This document shows, one piece after another, positions 1-15,277 of a stretch of DNA of 64,000 nucleotides. Source of the stretch: Crotophaga sulcirostris. Lineage: Eukaryota; Chordata; Aves; Cuculiformes; Crotophagidae. Within the stretch, counting starts at the first letter, position 1. Every line of letters begins with the position of its first letter. Location: NCBI GenBank assembly GCA_013397455.1, contig VYZB01000077.1, forward strand, positions 1,527,074-1,591,073. The letters run 5' to 3'. Below the pieces are notes generated by a model. That model worked only from the letters and a program-made list of their open reading frames with translations, searched no databases and was not told where the DNA came from. The position numbers were made by a program, and so were the translations under genes.

Positions 1-3000
1 TACTTTCATGGGTTCCTTGCAGAACCAGAAAACTACAGTATCATTCCTGAAATAAATTGTGAACCAAGAACATTTGGTTACAAAGAAGTTAGTTGGGCCT
101 TTAAAAATTAACTGGATTTGGCACAAAAACTGAAATTGTTGTGTCTGTGTTGTCTCCAGTTGTGTAGCTGGTCTCATGAACTCTCCAGAGGAAAACCAGC
201 CATTGCGATCTGCTCTGCTAACAGTCACAGAGAGATGAGTAAAATGTTTACATGCTCATTTTTCTTTTTTACTTGAGACAATGTCTTATGACATTTATCT
301 TTTTTTTGGCATTTCAGGTGTTCATAAATAAGTGAGGCACAGTTTAAAGAGAGGTCAATATTTTCACTATTAGACTGGTTGATACTGGCAAATACAGCAA
401 CAAATTTTCAGGCATGTAAACCCTTCTTCAGATATGAAAGTGAATTTCTGGAGCTCATTTTTCCTTTTCTTGATAATATGAAGAGATATATAAAGTTATT
501 GCCTTTCTCTACATACCTGGCCTCACTTACATCTATGGTCTAACGTGCTATGGATTAAGCATAATCCAGTTCCACAACCTGCTCAATGCCTCGAGGGTGC
601 ACTGTGGCACTGGTGGGTGACTGGACATTCCATTTTTCCCTTTGCTTGAGAATAGCTTTGGAATACTGATTACAGAGAAGTTTAGCTGAAAAGTAATAGA
701 GGAACAGAACAATAAAGTGATGTTTGGCATATTTGGCAGGAGAGATATTCGAGAACGCCTTCTTCCTTTCTTCCTTGCAGCCTGCTTCTCTTCCACAGTA
801 GATTTCCCTGCTCCCTTGGATTCCTTCCAGTCACTTCACACCACCACCACTATAATAACCCTTTTCTGGATGGCAGCACTACCAGGGACAGCAGATGAAG
901 TCTCTGGGATATGTTTATTCCTATTTGGCATATTCCTCTTACCTCCCCTTTACCGACTCTGATGAATAACCTCAGATGCTGGTGGTATAAGGCAGCAACT
1001 AGGATTGTCCTCATCTACTCATTTCTGGCATGATTCCCCCTTTTTCTCCCCAACCCATTCATCTTGCTGGAGAACAGCAATGCAGTGGCAGTGGTCACAA
1101 CCACTCCCTCCACTGCTCAATGCAGGGCACCCTCCAACCTGCAGTCATGAAGTCAGGGTCATACCAGAGGGAATGCCATTTGCTTCATGTGTAAGGTTAG
1201 GAAGATGCATAATGTTTTGTAAGACAGAAGCCTAGGAAGGAATTCAAAAGAAAAGAATGTGGGCAAGGGATCAGGAATTGCTATCCAAGACATACTACAA
1301 CTTGAAAACAAAGAAGTCTAAATAATAACCAGTGACATAACTGAATGCAGTTCTTAAATGACCGGGATGGTGTGAGTCCCCACTACTAATACTGTCCTTC
1401 CACCTCTGTTGCCCCCGCATGCATATATGCACATGTACTTACATATGTGTAAAATCTCACCTGATTTACGGCTATGGCCTCTGTTGAGAAGGGTCTTCCC
1501 CAGAAAAGCTCAGATCTGGTGCTCTATATTTTTTAGAGTACAAGCTCTAGAACACTATGTTACAAGAGCAAGTCACTTTGCCATGGAATAATGTTATGAA
1601 CTTGATACTCCAGCCAGAAATAAGACCACAGTGAAATGAGGTGATGTGTTGTTTATGTGAAAGAATATTTGTACTAGATAGCTGCTTTAAAATATACATA
1701 TATATATAATCAGTCCTAATAGATGATTATCAAACTAAAGTAAACCTCTTAAATGCTCAATTTGTGCGTGTGTAAATGAAGCTATGCAGAAAGGCCTCAG
1801 GATAAAATGAAGTTTATGAGATCGTAAGCGAGCTCTATTTATATTGTTTGGCAATGAAACAAAGAGTTGTTCATGCCTCGCTCTACACACACCATCATCC
1901 CTAACAAGCAGCCTGGGACACCATGCATTAGGGAATTCCTAGTTCAGAAGGATGAAAATACACAATCCCTATGTTTCATTACAAACAGGGCTTTTTCTAG
2001 CAAATAGTCTGATTTTGAAATATACTGGAATAGAATATGCTAGAAGTGTAAAACAATAGTGGATCAAGTTCAGCTTGTGTCAGGAAGTAAAATGTTGGTG
2101 AGCAAATGCATATTGTGTTTTAGGAAGCCTGAACTGTGCCCCCTTTTTTAGGACATGTTATTTCATGGATGTAATGTTTCATTGCCTCCTTCAAATGTCC
2201 AGACTTGACTTCATTGTAGTTACCGCGTGCTAAAATACTGCTCTGCTGACACAGGTCCCTCAGCATCACCATGGCTCCTCCATGGCTCTATGTGAGGACT
2301 GGGGCACAGCCTAGCTTCGTGATAGGAATTACTGTATCGCATCACAGTGGTTCAGAAAATTCCCTGGGCAGTTAAAGGTGCAGGTACAGGACTACAGTAA
2401 CACGAGGGAGGTCTGGTCTCCAGTCCCCTGCAACTGCAAATGCTCTGGTGTGGAGGGAAAAGCAGGAGTGAACTCCTGACAACCTCTTCTGCACACAGTC
2501 TAAATGTTTCCTTCTGTACAGAAATGCAGACAAACAAACCAAACATGAAGCAAGAGACTTGTTGCAGGACAAATGAAGCTTTCCATATATCCTAAACCTT
2601 TTTTTTTTCCACTTTGGGGAACAAAATGAGAGTCCCTTCATTACAAGCTGAATTAGTTTTTCTGTAAAAAATTGACTTTTCAGTTGGTGTGATAAACTGC
2701 ATCTCATGTCTGAAAAATGCACTTTCTGGCTTAGGAAAGTGTTTTTTTCCTCTCTCACTAGCTGGCACATTCCACCATGCAAACAGCTTGAGCTAATATT
2801 TAATTAGGTAAATAGAACATTAGTGTTAGACCAAGAGGGGCTGGTCAAGCATTCATGACTCAGGACAACCTCTTAGACACTCTGACCAGAAAGGAAATAC
2901 TGCTACATGTGGGTGAATGAAAAATGAGACCTTTTATATGCAATTTTATTTATTGTTCTATTTGAAGTTTGGACAAAAATTGTAAACCATGTGTGTGCAC

Positions 3001-6000
3001 ACATGTGCATGCACTTGAAATAAATAGTTAATGAAATCTGCATACAAATGCTGATGTTCTCTTTCTATATATGCAGTGGACCTAGCCAAAACACAATCCT
3101 CAGGTTTTCCAGACCTGGATCAAGATCCAAATGCCGTGGCTCATGCCCACTCCTACTTCTTTTCAAAGAACTCATTCATCAGTGGTGTGGACATTTCCCT
3201 GGACTTTATTTTAGCTGCCAGAGATTTTTTGGCATTTTATAATAAGACTAATTGCAGTGCATGTGAGCCCCAAGGAATGAAGATGCTTCTCTGCATTAAA
3301 ATTAGTAGCTGTGACTGCCAGAGTGATATACAGGCATATTCTGGAGGGCAGACAGAAAGCTCAATGAGAGTTTCCAAGGCCACACAACAGAGTGCTGGCT
3401 TTTTCAACTTAACGAATATGGTTTTCCAAAATACTTGTTTTCCTTTTATTCCTATGGGGCACTGAAGCTAAAATAAGTAGAGTGAGCAATTCTTGGACTT
3501 AACCACTTGATTTCCCCTCTGATGAGCTTTCATCTCTCTCTTACTGCACAGTACAAGTCTTTTCTTGACTGTTTTGAATATTGGTTCCTTGGCTAATAAA
3601 ATTTTACAAGTGATTTTGAAAACAAAACAATACTATATTATCCTTTTTTTTTAACTCATGAAATAAATATTCCATCAAAGAGACTTTTATGTTTCACAGT
3701 GGCAGTTCTCAGATGACCAGCATGGTATCATGTTCAAAACAGGGCACGGTCCATTTTTACAGTAGATTTACTCAATCACAGTTACTAATCGGATTAGTAC
3801 TGCTTTTATGTCTGACAAATTTTTAAAAGTTGGGGGTCATTAAAGCACTTGCACATAGAAAGCCTGTGGTGCTGAGCTGTGTTGTTCCAGTTAACCGTTT
3901 CTGCTTTGAAACAAATCAGACTATTTTTGTTTAATGCGTGTAGAAGCTAAGTTGTTCCTTTAGGTTGCAGTGCCACCAAGCATTTAAATCCATTGCTCAA
4001 CTTTGTAAAGCAAAAGCTTATGTGTGGAGAAACAAAATCTATTTAAAAGGTAGGAGAGGCTGAGTGCTTGGGAGGAACTCATGCATGCTACTATCCAAAA
4101 GGAGAAGATTTACTTATGCCTTGCTCTACCCTTTCAACCATATGCAAGAATTAACCCTTACCACCTGAATCACAGCTTTTGATATTATTCCTTCACAATT
4201 GCCATCCAAAATTCTGATAAAAATATTAGGATTAGAATTAGCTGTCATGAGCTTGCAAGTTAAGAAGAAACTACATGTACCTACAAAGGGAGAATTTGGC
4301 CACAAAAAGGCTAAGATTTGCTCAAGAGGTTGAACTCCAGTGAAGTCAGGAGGCTATTTCAGATCTTGCAGAAGTATAATACAGGCCTTGTTCAGATGCT
4401 AGGTGTGTATCTCCTCCTTCAGCTGTTCTCATGAAGCACACAGGTAAACAGCTAGAAACCTAAAACTATAGGAAGGTCTAATATCCTCCAGCAGTCAGTT
4501 GGCTTAAAGCTCAAGAAGAATTAGTCCTCTGTCAAAAAGGAAGCAGACAAAGCAGACAAAAAGGGTAGAAAAATGAAGCCTGATCCTTCATTTCTACTGG
4601 AAATTCCCTCCTGGAGCTGGAGGAGGGAGCAGAGGACATGCAATAACCTTTCCAATAGTTATTGCAGCATTAAAACAGTAGGAATGGTTCTGACTGGCTC
4701 GTTGCTGAACAGGCAGAAACATGATGTAAAATTTGTAAAAAACATACAAAACATCCAGGTGTCATCCAGCACCAAAAGCAACTAATAGTGTCTGTCTTTT
4801 CTTGGAAGTCAAATCTATTTTGGTTTTAAAAGACCATTACCAAAAGGCTGACTTGTTAAAATCACCACAGATGCTGGTATCTGCACATGGTTCCACTGCT
4901 GCATCCCCCAAATACATGCAAGCAAGCAGCTTTCATACAGCCATTGAAATGCCTTCGTTTGCTCTAGTTTAGTAAGTCTGGAGGATATAAGCAAAGATTA
5001 GATTTCTCAGTGGATAAAGAAAAAGAAGATATTTAATTTTTTTTAACATGAATCAATTATGCCAAAAGGATTTCAGTAGAAACAGATGCACTAGAATACA
5101 AAATAACTAAAACAACAATTGAATGAAATAGAGTCTATGTTTGTACATGCTCTCTATAAATACTAACTTCATGAGAAAGCGAATGGGTTAGCATCAGCCA
5201 AGCACAAGTCAGGAAATTATAAAATTAAATTTACACACTGAAGCTTAGACTCTGTCCCCTGGGTATGTGCATTGTGTGAGATCTCTGATATTAATATCAT
5301 ATGTCATTTTCCAAACAATAAAGCCCAGTAGCACACACTTTTTTTAAAAAAACTAATTCACATATATAAATACTTATAAAATGGAGTCTTCCTGTCTGTC
5401 AACTCTCTTCTTTAGAAGGGAAAAGCAAAATAAAGATGAAACCTAAAAGCTGAGGTCTCCTCTGCAATAATGCAAAGCTCTGTTTATCTGTAGAGTAACA
5501 ATAGTATATAAATACAAATCTATCTTGCTACTCATTAACAGAGCTATTAGCTAATCTGAGGAGTGATTATTAATGCAATTCTGCCTCCTTTTCCTAGTCA
5601 GGGGGCAGTTTCATGTCTTCTTAGTGGAAAGCAGGAGAGGAGTCTTGTTTTTGTTCTACCCAAAATCATTAACTCCTCAAGAATCTCAGAGCTGAACACC
5701 TTCTGATATCTACAGAGGTTGTGCAACTACCACTAATTCCTCAGCCCTTCACAAGTTAGCACAAATAACCAATACAGAGTAACACATTGATGGAGTTATA
5801 CAACTTCAAAGGCATAATAATGCCTATTAATGTAAAGCTGCTACTGTGAAGACACTGCAAAATACTATATGAGATTAATAATATTATATTAGGTATTATA
5901 ATGCATCATAATAGAAAGGTCTTCTAGTGAAATTAAGGCTCAGTGAAGTTTTGGCATTTATAAGTAAAGGTAATTACTAAATTAACAGATAAACCCAATT

Positions 6001-9000
6001 AGGAAAAAATGTTTTCTTCTGTGGCACAGCAGGTCTTCCAAAGGCTACTTTTGAGCAAGTTGCCAAACACATGAACAAAAACTCCTGGATCACTACATCT
6101 GTTTTAAAGGAAAACTCATGAGATATGAAATTGATCTCTATTGTATTCCATTAGTGAAAGTTCCTCCACATCTTTAATCCCTTTTAAAACCCCATGTGAG
6201 AACACCAGCACCCCTATATACTGTGATTAGAGGGGCAAACTGAGTAGTCCTTAAACTGGGCCATATTGAGAAATACTAACTGTGATCCTGAAGATTCAGG
6301 ACCTCTTATGCAGCGGCACAAGGAGTAGGTTTCAGACAGAAAGTCATCAGAATTTAAGTGTCTACTGTGAGACAAGGTCATCTTCCAGAATTATCAATGA
6401 AGACCTAGCCAACACAGTCAGTGAAGTCAAGAGAGAAACTCACCTTATCCAAAGATAAACAAACAAAAGAGGCATTCACTCTCCTAAAGAGAGATATCTA
6501 GAGCTGTTTGCGATGCCCTAGGGTACTTGGGACAGAACCAGGGAAGGCACAAGACTGACAGAAGATCTTTGCCCTTCGAGAGCAGTAAATGGTCACCAGG
6601 TGAAATATCCTGATGCATAAAAAATGTCACTAGATATACATCATTAGGCAACTGAATCGCATCTGTACTGAACAGTCTGGAAGAGCTCCCTGGAGAGTTC
6701 TAAGTTTATGGACTAGATAGCTAGTGCACATATGCATTCACTGCTATATTTAGGTAGACACCTAAATCCCACATTTTGTGTCAGTTCTATAGTTCCTATC
6801 TACAAGACAGAGAGCCACATACTTCTGATTGCCTGAGTACACAGGGCACTGACAGCAGAGCAGAGGATAATCTTAGGAGCAGTTACTTGCTGAACACTGA
6901 ACAATAATGACCCTCAGAGAGGAAAAACATTGAAAGCACTAACCTATGCATTTCATGTGTTTAAACTCCTGGCATGTTACTAATCGCACTTCCCCAGTTT
7001 ATTTATTTTTCTCAAGCAAAGATAAAAATCCACAAGTTGCGAGGTCTATGACAAGAAGACACTAATCATATTCATCCATTTCCAGAAACTGATTGGGTAA
7101 AAGTACCAGTAGTAAAAGTTCATGATAAAGATGGTCAAACAATTTTGGGTTAAAGCATTACCATGGGAGGGACACCACTCCTGGTTCATTTGCTAGGCTG
7201 TCTTTAACTCAAACAAGCAAGCCCTACAGTAGCACAACCATTTCCATTAGCAGGTCAGGAGGAAAGGCATATTTCATGCCCACATCACTGACCTGGACCT
7301 CTGGCCAAAAGGGAGTGATATTGATGTGCTCTGGAGCAGGTTTATCTGACTCTTGATCAGAAAGCCATTAGCCTGACGCAAGGGTCAAAGCAGGGAGTAT
7401 AAACTGCACTGATATAGGAGTTATCCACATAATTTCCAGAAAAGGCTTGGAAAAAGAGAGTCTGCAGCACTTCCTCTAATTATTTTTATTACCATGTTGG
7501 ACTTCAAAACAGCAGCTCAGGAAAAGAAAAGGCAAGGTAAAGCCTTGACCCCACTGAAATCAATAGTAATTTTATTACTGACCTTAAGGACAAAACTTGA
7601 CTTTTTCATAAATGTAAAAGAGTGCCTGCTTGTTTTGAGCATATAAGTATTGCAAGATGGGCAGGGATTTCAGTGAGACTGAGAAATCTCCCCCTGATTT
7701 CCTGTTCGAACCAGAGGATATCAAATCAGAAACACTAGCTTAGCTCGTTTCTGCTGGGTAAACTTCCCTAGTGTCTGCCAGGACTCTGAATGCACAAAGT
7801 GGCTTTAATTGTCTTGACCAGCCTCACCTGGAACCCCCACCACACCTTCTGCCCATAGACTCAGGAGACCCATTTAAGTTTGGCCCTGGGTTGTTGACAA
7901 GTGTTCCTGGAGAGATACTGGGCTTGTGTGATAGGTGGCTTTCTCTTCAACTCTCTCTCTAGCTGCACCTCCTGGATGCACATTAGTCCTGGGCAGCAGT
8001 CTTGTTTCTGGTCCTGTCTCCAGTGTTCCTGATTGGTGTCCCTGGCTAGACTTAGGACCTAAATCATTATTGTAGCTTATCAGAGACTGTCAGTGGAAGC
8101 TAGCAGCAGTAGGACCCTATTCAGGTACTGTTAGACTGTGGCTTGGTTACACATGTAACAAATGACAATCATAGTCTGCTGCCTAGAGAGAGCAAGAGTA
8201 GTCATTATTGTTCCTCTATTTAATTTCTATCTCCCTGGTATGATACCAAGAAAGTTAGATTCAGCAATTGGAATGAAAGTATTCAGGCTGCTGTGTTTCC
8301 CATTTGATTCTTATTCTGTAGTTTTTACACTGACGGTGTGGTAGATGGATACTCATCTGTCCTTAATGTAACTAGGGTGCTACTAGAAATCTATTCTTAT
8401 TAGAAGTTTAAAGTAATTGTTAACTAATTAGACCTGGATGCTTATTAAGATGTGGAATCTCTGCACATGCAGTGTCCTGTCACACTGCAACACTAACAGC
8501 CTATCAGGGATTCTGAATGATAAATTCCAATAGATGCATCATATGAAAAACCCACTACCAGTGGCAGTGCTCCATCTCCAGGCCCTCTTCTTCCATCTGC
8601 TATGCTTGTACTAGACTGGATGGAAGCATCTTCCAGACTGGTGGTGAGGAATTGAGAAAAGCTTGTGATAAAATTGTATCCATGCTTAATAGTCCTCAAA
8701 TAATTTTTGCGTTTTTCTTGTTTGTTTGTTCCTCTGCTCCCCCCAGTGGCTGAGTAAACTCACACAATCTCTTAACACCCACTGTATATTGCAAGCACTT
8801 TCATAGTGGACAAAAAGTCTCTCCTTTTGTTCTGAAAACAGCACATATTTTATTTGATACCTCCTCCTTATATCACTACAGGTAACTACATAGGAAGTGA
8901 TTATTTCATTTTCTGTGTAAACAGCAAATTTTTAGACCTGTATTATGACCTTTGAGTTCACTCTAGTCTGAAGTTTTGATGTTATTTGTTCTTTTGTATG

Positions 9001-12000
9001 AAAGCTGTGAAATAGTGCTTCTCTCCCTGTAGATGTCTTTTGTAATCATACCATATTCTTCTGAGATGGAGAAATAAGAGCTGCTTGCAGTATTTGAGTT
9101 CAGCACATTGTGAAGTTATAGAATGGTGTAATATTGCTGTAAAAACAATACCTTCACAGAAGTGTTGAGAAACAAAAAGTTAATCTCAGTTTGGAGTTCA
9201 GCTGCAGCTCTTCTGGCTTCAAGAGATGCCAGGCCTACAGTTCACCTACAAAGGCAACTGATTTACTTAGTAAACCAAGGAATTTTAAACAACTTAAACT
9301 GCCATATTCAATGAAAAAACTGACTAAACCTTGATGTCTTGGGCCAAATCTTGGCTAACAGGGGATTGAAATAGTCTTCTTTAATAATCCAGAGACTCCT
9401 ACGTGATTCTAGGATAATTATAATTCTTCAGGTAAATCCAAACCCTCAGCCTGTATTTATTTACCTAACCTTCACTGCTTAACTACAGATGTTAAGTTCT
9501 AGTGAGCAACTTATCTGGCTACTTGCTAGTTGCACTGAAGTTCTCATCTGAGAGAACTGGGGCAATTTAACTGCAGGATCGAAACAAAAGAAGCTGAGTT
9601 CCTTATCTCACAATCTAGCATATGTAACAAGGATGCCACTTTTTCCACATGGCAAATCTTCTAAAAAAATTTAATGTTCAAGTTCCGGCTCCCTGACCTT
9701 TTCCACGCTGACACTAGTTAAATGAAAGAGCCTGACTTAATAGAACAGGGTGAGTTGAACATATGCTGTTACCTGTGTTTTAAGCTTCTGCAGATAAAAA
9801 GATAAATTCTGCTGCTGGTGTTGTCAACCTCCCATCCTTGTATGCCAAGCAAAAAAGAAAACCTTGACAGTTAGAGGGGGAGTAGGGAGTGGAATGGGGT
9901 GATAACAAAATGTTGCTAAAATATTTATTCTGTGAAATTGTTTTTCTCCCTATATTACATTCCTTTTTTTAATAATCACTTGGGCAATTAAGTCTTAAAA
10001 AATGGAGAAAGTTTTCTTCACAAACTGAACCTCAGACATTATTATCATGCAAGGAAATTATCATACCATGCCCTGATGCCTATGTGAAAGATTGTGAAGT
10101 CTTTTTAGTAATTCTGCTAAAAATGTGTTTCTGACGGAAACTTCCAAACGAAAATAATGCCTAGAATAAAGACAATCAACTGCATGGTGAATGCTAGAAC
10201 TGCTGATTAATAGTTTATGCATGAAGAAGATTAGTTGGTAGGCAACAGACCAAGGAAGGATTAGGAAAATGAAAATCAGCCCACACATTTACGGTTGCTT
10301 ATACAGTAAACAATACTGCCCCTCCCAGCACAGCAACAACCATCTGTTTTCATTATATGTCTGAATATATTGTGGTGCTTCTTACTATTTTTGTTAGTAT
10401 CATGTTTGCTCTGTTTGTTACACCAGAAGACGTCATTGGCAGAGATGCTCTTTTTGCAGTCAACTGTATTGCCTAGGGGGGTAAAATACTTACGATGAAA
10501 GAAATGTAGATTATACGGTCATATAACAAAATTATGTCAGGGCCAGAAGTACAGCAATGGCATCGTTGTAGGCATTGGAGAATTGAGAAAGCACAAAAGC
10601 ATGAAGGAGTGGGACAAGACCTCGGAAAATGAGGATGAGCGCACAGAAGCAGTAAAATGGCTGAAACGGGAGACTGACAGACTGCCTTAGATAGGAAGGA
10701 TGGGTGGAAAAGACACTGGGAAAAAGTTCCTGAAGGAGGTGTTACAGAGCCTCTGGTACAGAGAGAGGTGGACTGTACAATACTCCTCATCTGAAAGAAG
10801 AGGGGAGGCTGCATGGCATCCTGACATGGGTGGGACACTGACACACAAAGGAAAGTGATGTAGAAAAGTAATCCATGTATGTACAATAGTCAGGCCTGCA
10901 GAGGCAAGGGAACTCTGCAACACTCAAACTGTCTTTAGGTACTCAGCAGAGGTGAGGTACAGCACTCTGGGGCACTTCTCTGGCTCCACAGCTGGGCTTT
11001 GCCTCTTTTCTCCTGCACAGAAGCTGGGCTCCTGCCCTCTCCACAGGCATGAGCCAGGGACTGCTGGATACTGAGCAGAAAAAGGGGCTCTGTGTTGGAA
11101 CAGGGCAGGGATTAATGTGCCTCCTCCTCCTCTGTCCCCCATACCCTGATCCTACTTAGATTCTATCCAAAATCCTGTTACTATTTGGCCTCCCCATGCA
11201 TAGACTGCCTGGGTGTCATTAAAAGCTTATCAGTGAACAGCAGCAGCAGAGCTAACTCCTGAAGAAGCACCAGGTAGGGCCTAACAGAAAATGGAGGAGT
11301 GAGAGAGACATAGTATGGGCAAGCCTCTTCTGAAGTTATTTTTTAATTACTTGTGATTTCAAGATGTACCATGATAGAAGATGGGTGTTGTCTGTCTCCT
11401 CAAGCTGTGCTCTGACTGCCCGATGATAGAACAGTGGTGAATAGCACCTGCTAAAAACCTGCTTCTAGAACTCGGTAGGCAAATTTGGTCATATTAAATT
11501 TATTAAATAGGCTTTTTTTTTTAACATGTTACCATTTTGAATTGATGAGTTTATTCCCCTGAGCAACACCCATCAGCTTCCTGAGATCAGGTACAGTAAA
11601 CTGTATCAGGAACCACAGAATCTCTCTAATTTGCTGCTCAGAAAAACCTTTTTAAAAAATTCAGCTGGAGATCTTAAATAATGTACAATTATTGGCTCTG
11701 TGTATGGCTGTCTGACAGATATGTAACACACCACTGACACAATACTGCTGGGATCTTGCAAGCAGCAAAGAAATCATTACTTTGACTGTCACCCATTTGC
11801 ACATTTGATTGATAAATGGAAGCTGGAAGTAGAAGATTTAGTATATTAGTGGGATTCTGTTTCTTTCTTCCTAAGTGGCTGAGCTGAGAACTCACTCCAT
11901 CCTTTCTCACAACACCCCAAAGTAAGTAGTCATTAACCAGCAAACAAGGGGTCACTCACCTTACATGTGGAGTTTGGTGACTACAGATCATCAGGGTCCC

Positions 12001-14580
12001 AGCTCACTCTAGTAGGATGAAAACAGTTATTGCCCATGACAAGGCTGCAAGTTATTTGTTTTTATTCTCTTTATTTCAATCCCTCATTAGCAAAAAAAAA
12101 CCCTTGTGATTTGTTTATTTCTTCTAACTGAGGAAGGTCACACCTGGCTGCTTTAATTATACTTCTAAATACATGCATGTAAACATAATTTCTTTGGCTG
12201 GGAGAACAGAAATGAGAGAAGGCTTTTGGGGACTTTATTTCTTTTTATTTTTCATGGAAAGGAATAAATTAGTTACTGATAGCTACATTTGTTGTTCAAG
12301 CTTGATTGTAATTATACATGTTAAATCACTAATTATAATGTTATATTCACTTTTTTCATACAATAGCCATTCTTGTTTGAAACTGCCACACTCATTTCTT
12401 TTTATAAAATTTCCCAGGCTGTTTAACACAATATAGTAGAAATGGACGTGCAACATGAAAAATAACTTTGCTTATACTATGTTTTGGGTTTTTTAAAAAA
12501 AAAATAGTTGTTGATTACGATAACTGTTTGCTAAAATGTAAGCTAATTAGCCTATGCAAAATCTGGTACTGTCATTTAAGAAGTTGCTTATAAGGGAATT
12601 CTTCCATCTTATGTGGCCTACCTTGTTTTCCCTTTTTTATGAAATTGTGCCATTCAGCTTTGCAGACTATAAGGTCACACTCAGTTAAGATCATGTAGTC
12701 AATGCTGTGGTAGAGAACCCAGGGGGAATTCATCAGCAATCACCTAAGTAAACCTAATACATGTTGATAAGTATTTAAATTTAAAATATTTGAGATGGTT
12801 GCTTACTACACTGAAAGCATTAATACTAAGTTTCAGAGGATGGTTACTTACTCCAACATGCAGTTCAGAAATGATCCATAGGCTTTAATAAGGCAGTCTG
12901 AAAGGCTAAATGTTATTATGCAGAGGAAGCAAATGAGATCCAAAGGATTTCAACATCCCCAAGAAGTCCATGTCCATAAGCGAATGAAGATGCATTCCCA
13001 CCATTCAGTTTTTAGCTTTTCAATGGTTGAAACGGCCAACTAATATCCCTACGCTCCTTATACAGACAATCTGAAGAAAGACTCTTCTTGACAATTTGCC
13101 AGGGTTCTGCTACATGTGACAGAATGACTAAATTAAGCATCAGTAATATTGCCTAATTTTAACCTAAACTTAATCCTGTTGATGTCCCTTTTGTAGTCAA
13201 TGGGAAAGGGCACCTCTAAGGGAAGACTCCTCACATTCTAAATAGGTGGTAGGGTAGACAGGATAACAGTCCTCTTGAGTGGGACTTCTTTTTCCCCCTT
13301 TCCTTTGATTGTAGAGGGCCCTATACAACTTAGTATCCAATTTGTATTAACTGTGTATGGCAGAAAACTGAGATAAATACCAACCTACAATTAAGGGTTA
13401 CCAGTACTACTCGGATATGCTGTCACACACTAGTGACTGTGGCAAAACAGTACGGAGCTATATGAGGTACTGCTCAAATATATTGCTGCTTTGGAGTGCT
13501 CACAAAAGCCACTAACAGTGACTAAGGCTTATCCTTTTAAATCTAAGTTTAGGAATTACTATAACCCAGGAAAACACAGCCCAAAACAGCTAGGAAGAGA
13601 CCTGTAGTGTGTGAGTTTTCTGCATTGTTGTATCTGTCTCATTACGCCACTTCCCAGCACCCAGATTACAGAACTACTTTCTTCTCTCTCTGCCTTTTCA
13701 TCTATTCCAAACAGCATAACATATATAATGTTTACAGAACTACCAACAGCATGCAGTCTCAGTCATTGAGGTGGTATGTACTCCCACATAGCATAACTTC
13801 AACCAGGCAAATACACTTCTTCTCTCAGTTGAATAATGCAATGTTCACTAAAGATGCACATCTTCACATAGGACACAGTTTTGGAAAACACCAAATATAT
13901 GCATAGCAGAATTATAAAAAGCCAACTGTGTTTTCCTGTATTGTTTCAACCTTTTATGTGAACATCAAGCCAAATACTGGTGACTAAACATTTGCCATTG
14001 AAAATGAGAAGCTGTTTTCTAGATCATGGGATGAATAGTCACACAAACTAATCTCTGAGGAAAGCCAGGCCCTTAAAAGGACAGCAGCTGAACTTCATTT
14101 TACAGTGAAAACCAAACACCCAAAAGGGGAAGAACAGATAAGACAGTGTTTCTGCACAGAAAAAAAACTGTGCTACAGTGCATTGAACGTGAGTCACTGA
14201 CAGTCAATATGTCATTAAAAAGACAAAATTGTAACTATACAAAAATAGGATTATAGTCTATGGGCACAAGAAGTAACTCGTGTGATACACTCAGCATTAG
14301 CTAGAGTACTGTGTAAAGGTATAGGTCCTGCACTTCAAGGATAATGTGGTCAATTGGAAGCGAAAGCAGAAGGAAGGATCATCAGACTAGAAGAGAACAC
14401 ATAAGTGATTAAGTGGTTTTATGTGTTTGCCACTCAAGGAAGTCTGAGAACATGGTAATGATCTTCAAATACTTCTTCACAGAAGGAGAACATTTGCTCT
14501 GCAAGGCAGGGAGAACAAGGCCCTCAGACTGCAATAAAGAGGCTGGACATAGGAGGTTTCTGACTGAGAAGACCGTCTAG
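1..14580. other. gene-free intergenic stretch, left flank
   Basis: No exon series, RNA gene or recognisable transposon was found here. Open frames on both strands are short, overlap one another and show no family signature; the longest (about 130 codons at 3076-3465 plus and 10473-10886 minus) look like chance. The sequence is AT-rich with short A/T and TA runs, for example the TA-rich tract near 1690-1710. By remembered mammalian gene order this side of XKR9 faces the large EYA1 intergenic region, so conserved regulatory elements may be present, but they cannot be recognised without alignment. Confidence 0.6.
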
Positions 14581-14589
14581 ACCTGGAGA

Positions 14590-15020
14590 GATTTCCTGGG
14601 ACGTTGTGTGTCAGAACCTCCTCCAGCTGGGACTTTTGTCCCAGACAGTTGCAATGGTGACAGTTGTTGGTTGCTGAGCAGAGTGGTGGGAAACTGCTTG
14701 AGGGCATCAGGTGCCTGAAACAGCCTTGCAGTTTGGTATCTCCTGACAGCAACTCCTGATCAGTGGAGGGGGTCGAGCACCATCCTGCTACAGGGACTTG
14801 GTGAAAAGCAGGGGGTCTGAGTGACCAAAGGGGCCCATGCAGGCATGGCAGGGGGAAGTTCTGGGCAGCACAAAGTGGAGACTGAGCATAAGTGGGGCCA
14901 TGGACCCATTGCAGGTGGCCCCTGCGCAGGGCAACAAGAAAGTATGTGTCAAAGAGAAATTTCCAGAACAACTCACAGTGCATGTACAGGGTCTCTTGTC
15001 AGTCACTGCCCTACAGCCCC
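14590..15020 (+). repeat. direct repeat unit, copy 1 (LTR U3-like)
   Basis: This segment is clearly similar to 15278-15650 in the same orientation. Shared landmarks in the same order include gctgggacttttgt, aatggtgacagttgttg, ttgagggcatcaggtgcctg, ccttgcagtttggt, and near the end ttccagaacaactc followed by a gtgcatgt motif and cactgcccta. Similarity stops just after cactgcccta, where copy 2 leads into a TATA box and copy 1 does not. The GC-richer composition and CpG relics differ from the flanks. It is probably part of an old retroviral LTR or a duplicated regulatory unit. Frames through it are open on both strands but match no protein I know. Confidence 0.6.
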
Positions 15021-15277
15021 AGGGAGCTCCTGGCGCTTGTAGCCCGCAGGGAGCTGCCAGCTTTCACTGCTCTCTGACATTAACTTGATACTTAGCATCT
15101 TCTCCATCTTGGTAGCTGAGGCAGTGAAGACACAGCTAGCCTTGCAGCTCAAATCGGAGCCAAGTAGTTGCAAACTCATGAGAGGCAGGGTGGCAGAAGC
15201 TTTTAGGTAGCAGAAGTTGCAGCACAGTCACAAATATAAAAACACCACACCAAAATAAAAAATCTGAACTCACCCCC

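Noticed and set aside
3076..3465. 129-codon plus-strand open frame
   Set aside because: No recognisable domain, no splice partners and no promoter; length is within chance for a 64-kb window.
10473..10886. 137-codon minus-strand open frame
   Set aside because: Low-complexity Ser/Cys/Leu-rich composition without family signature, overlapped by other frames.
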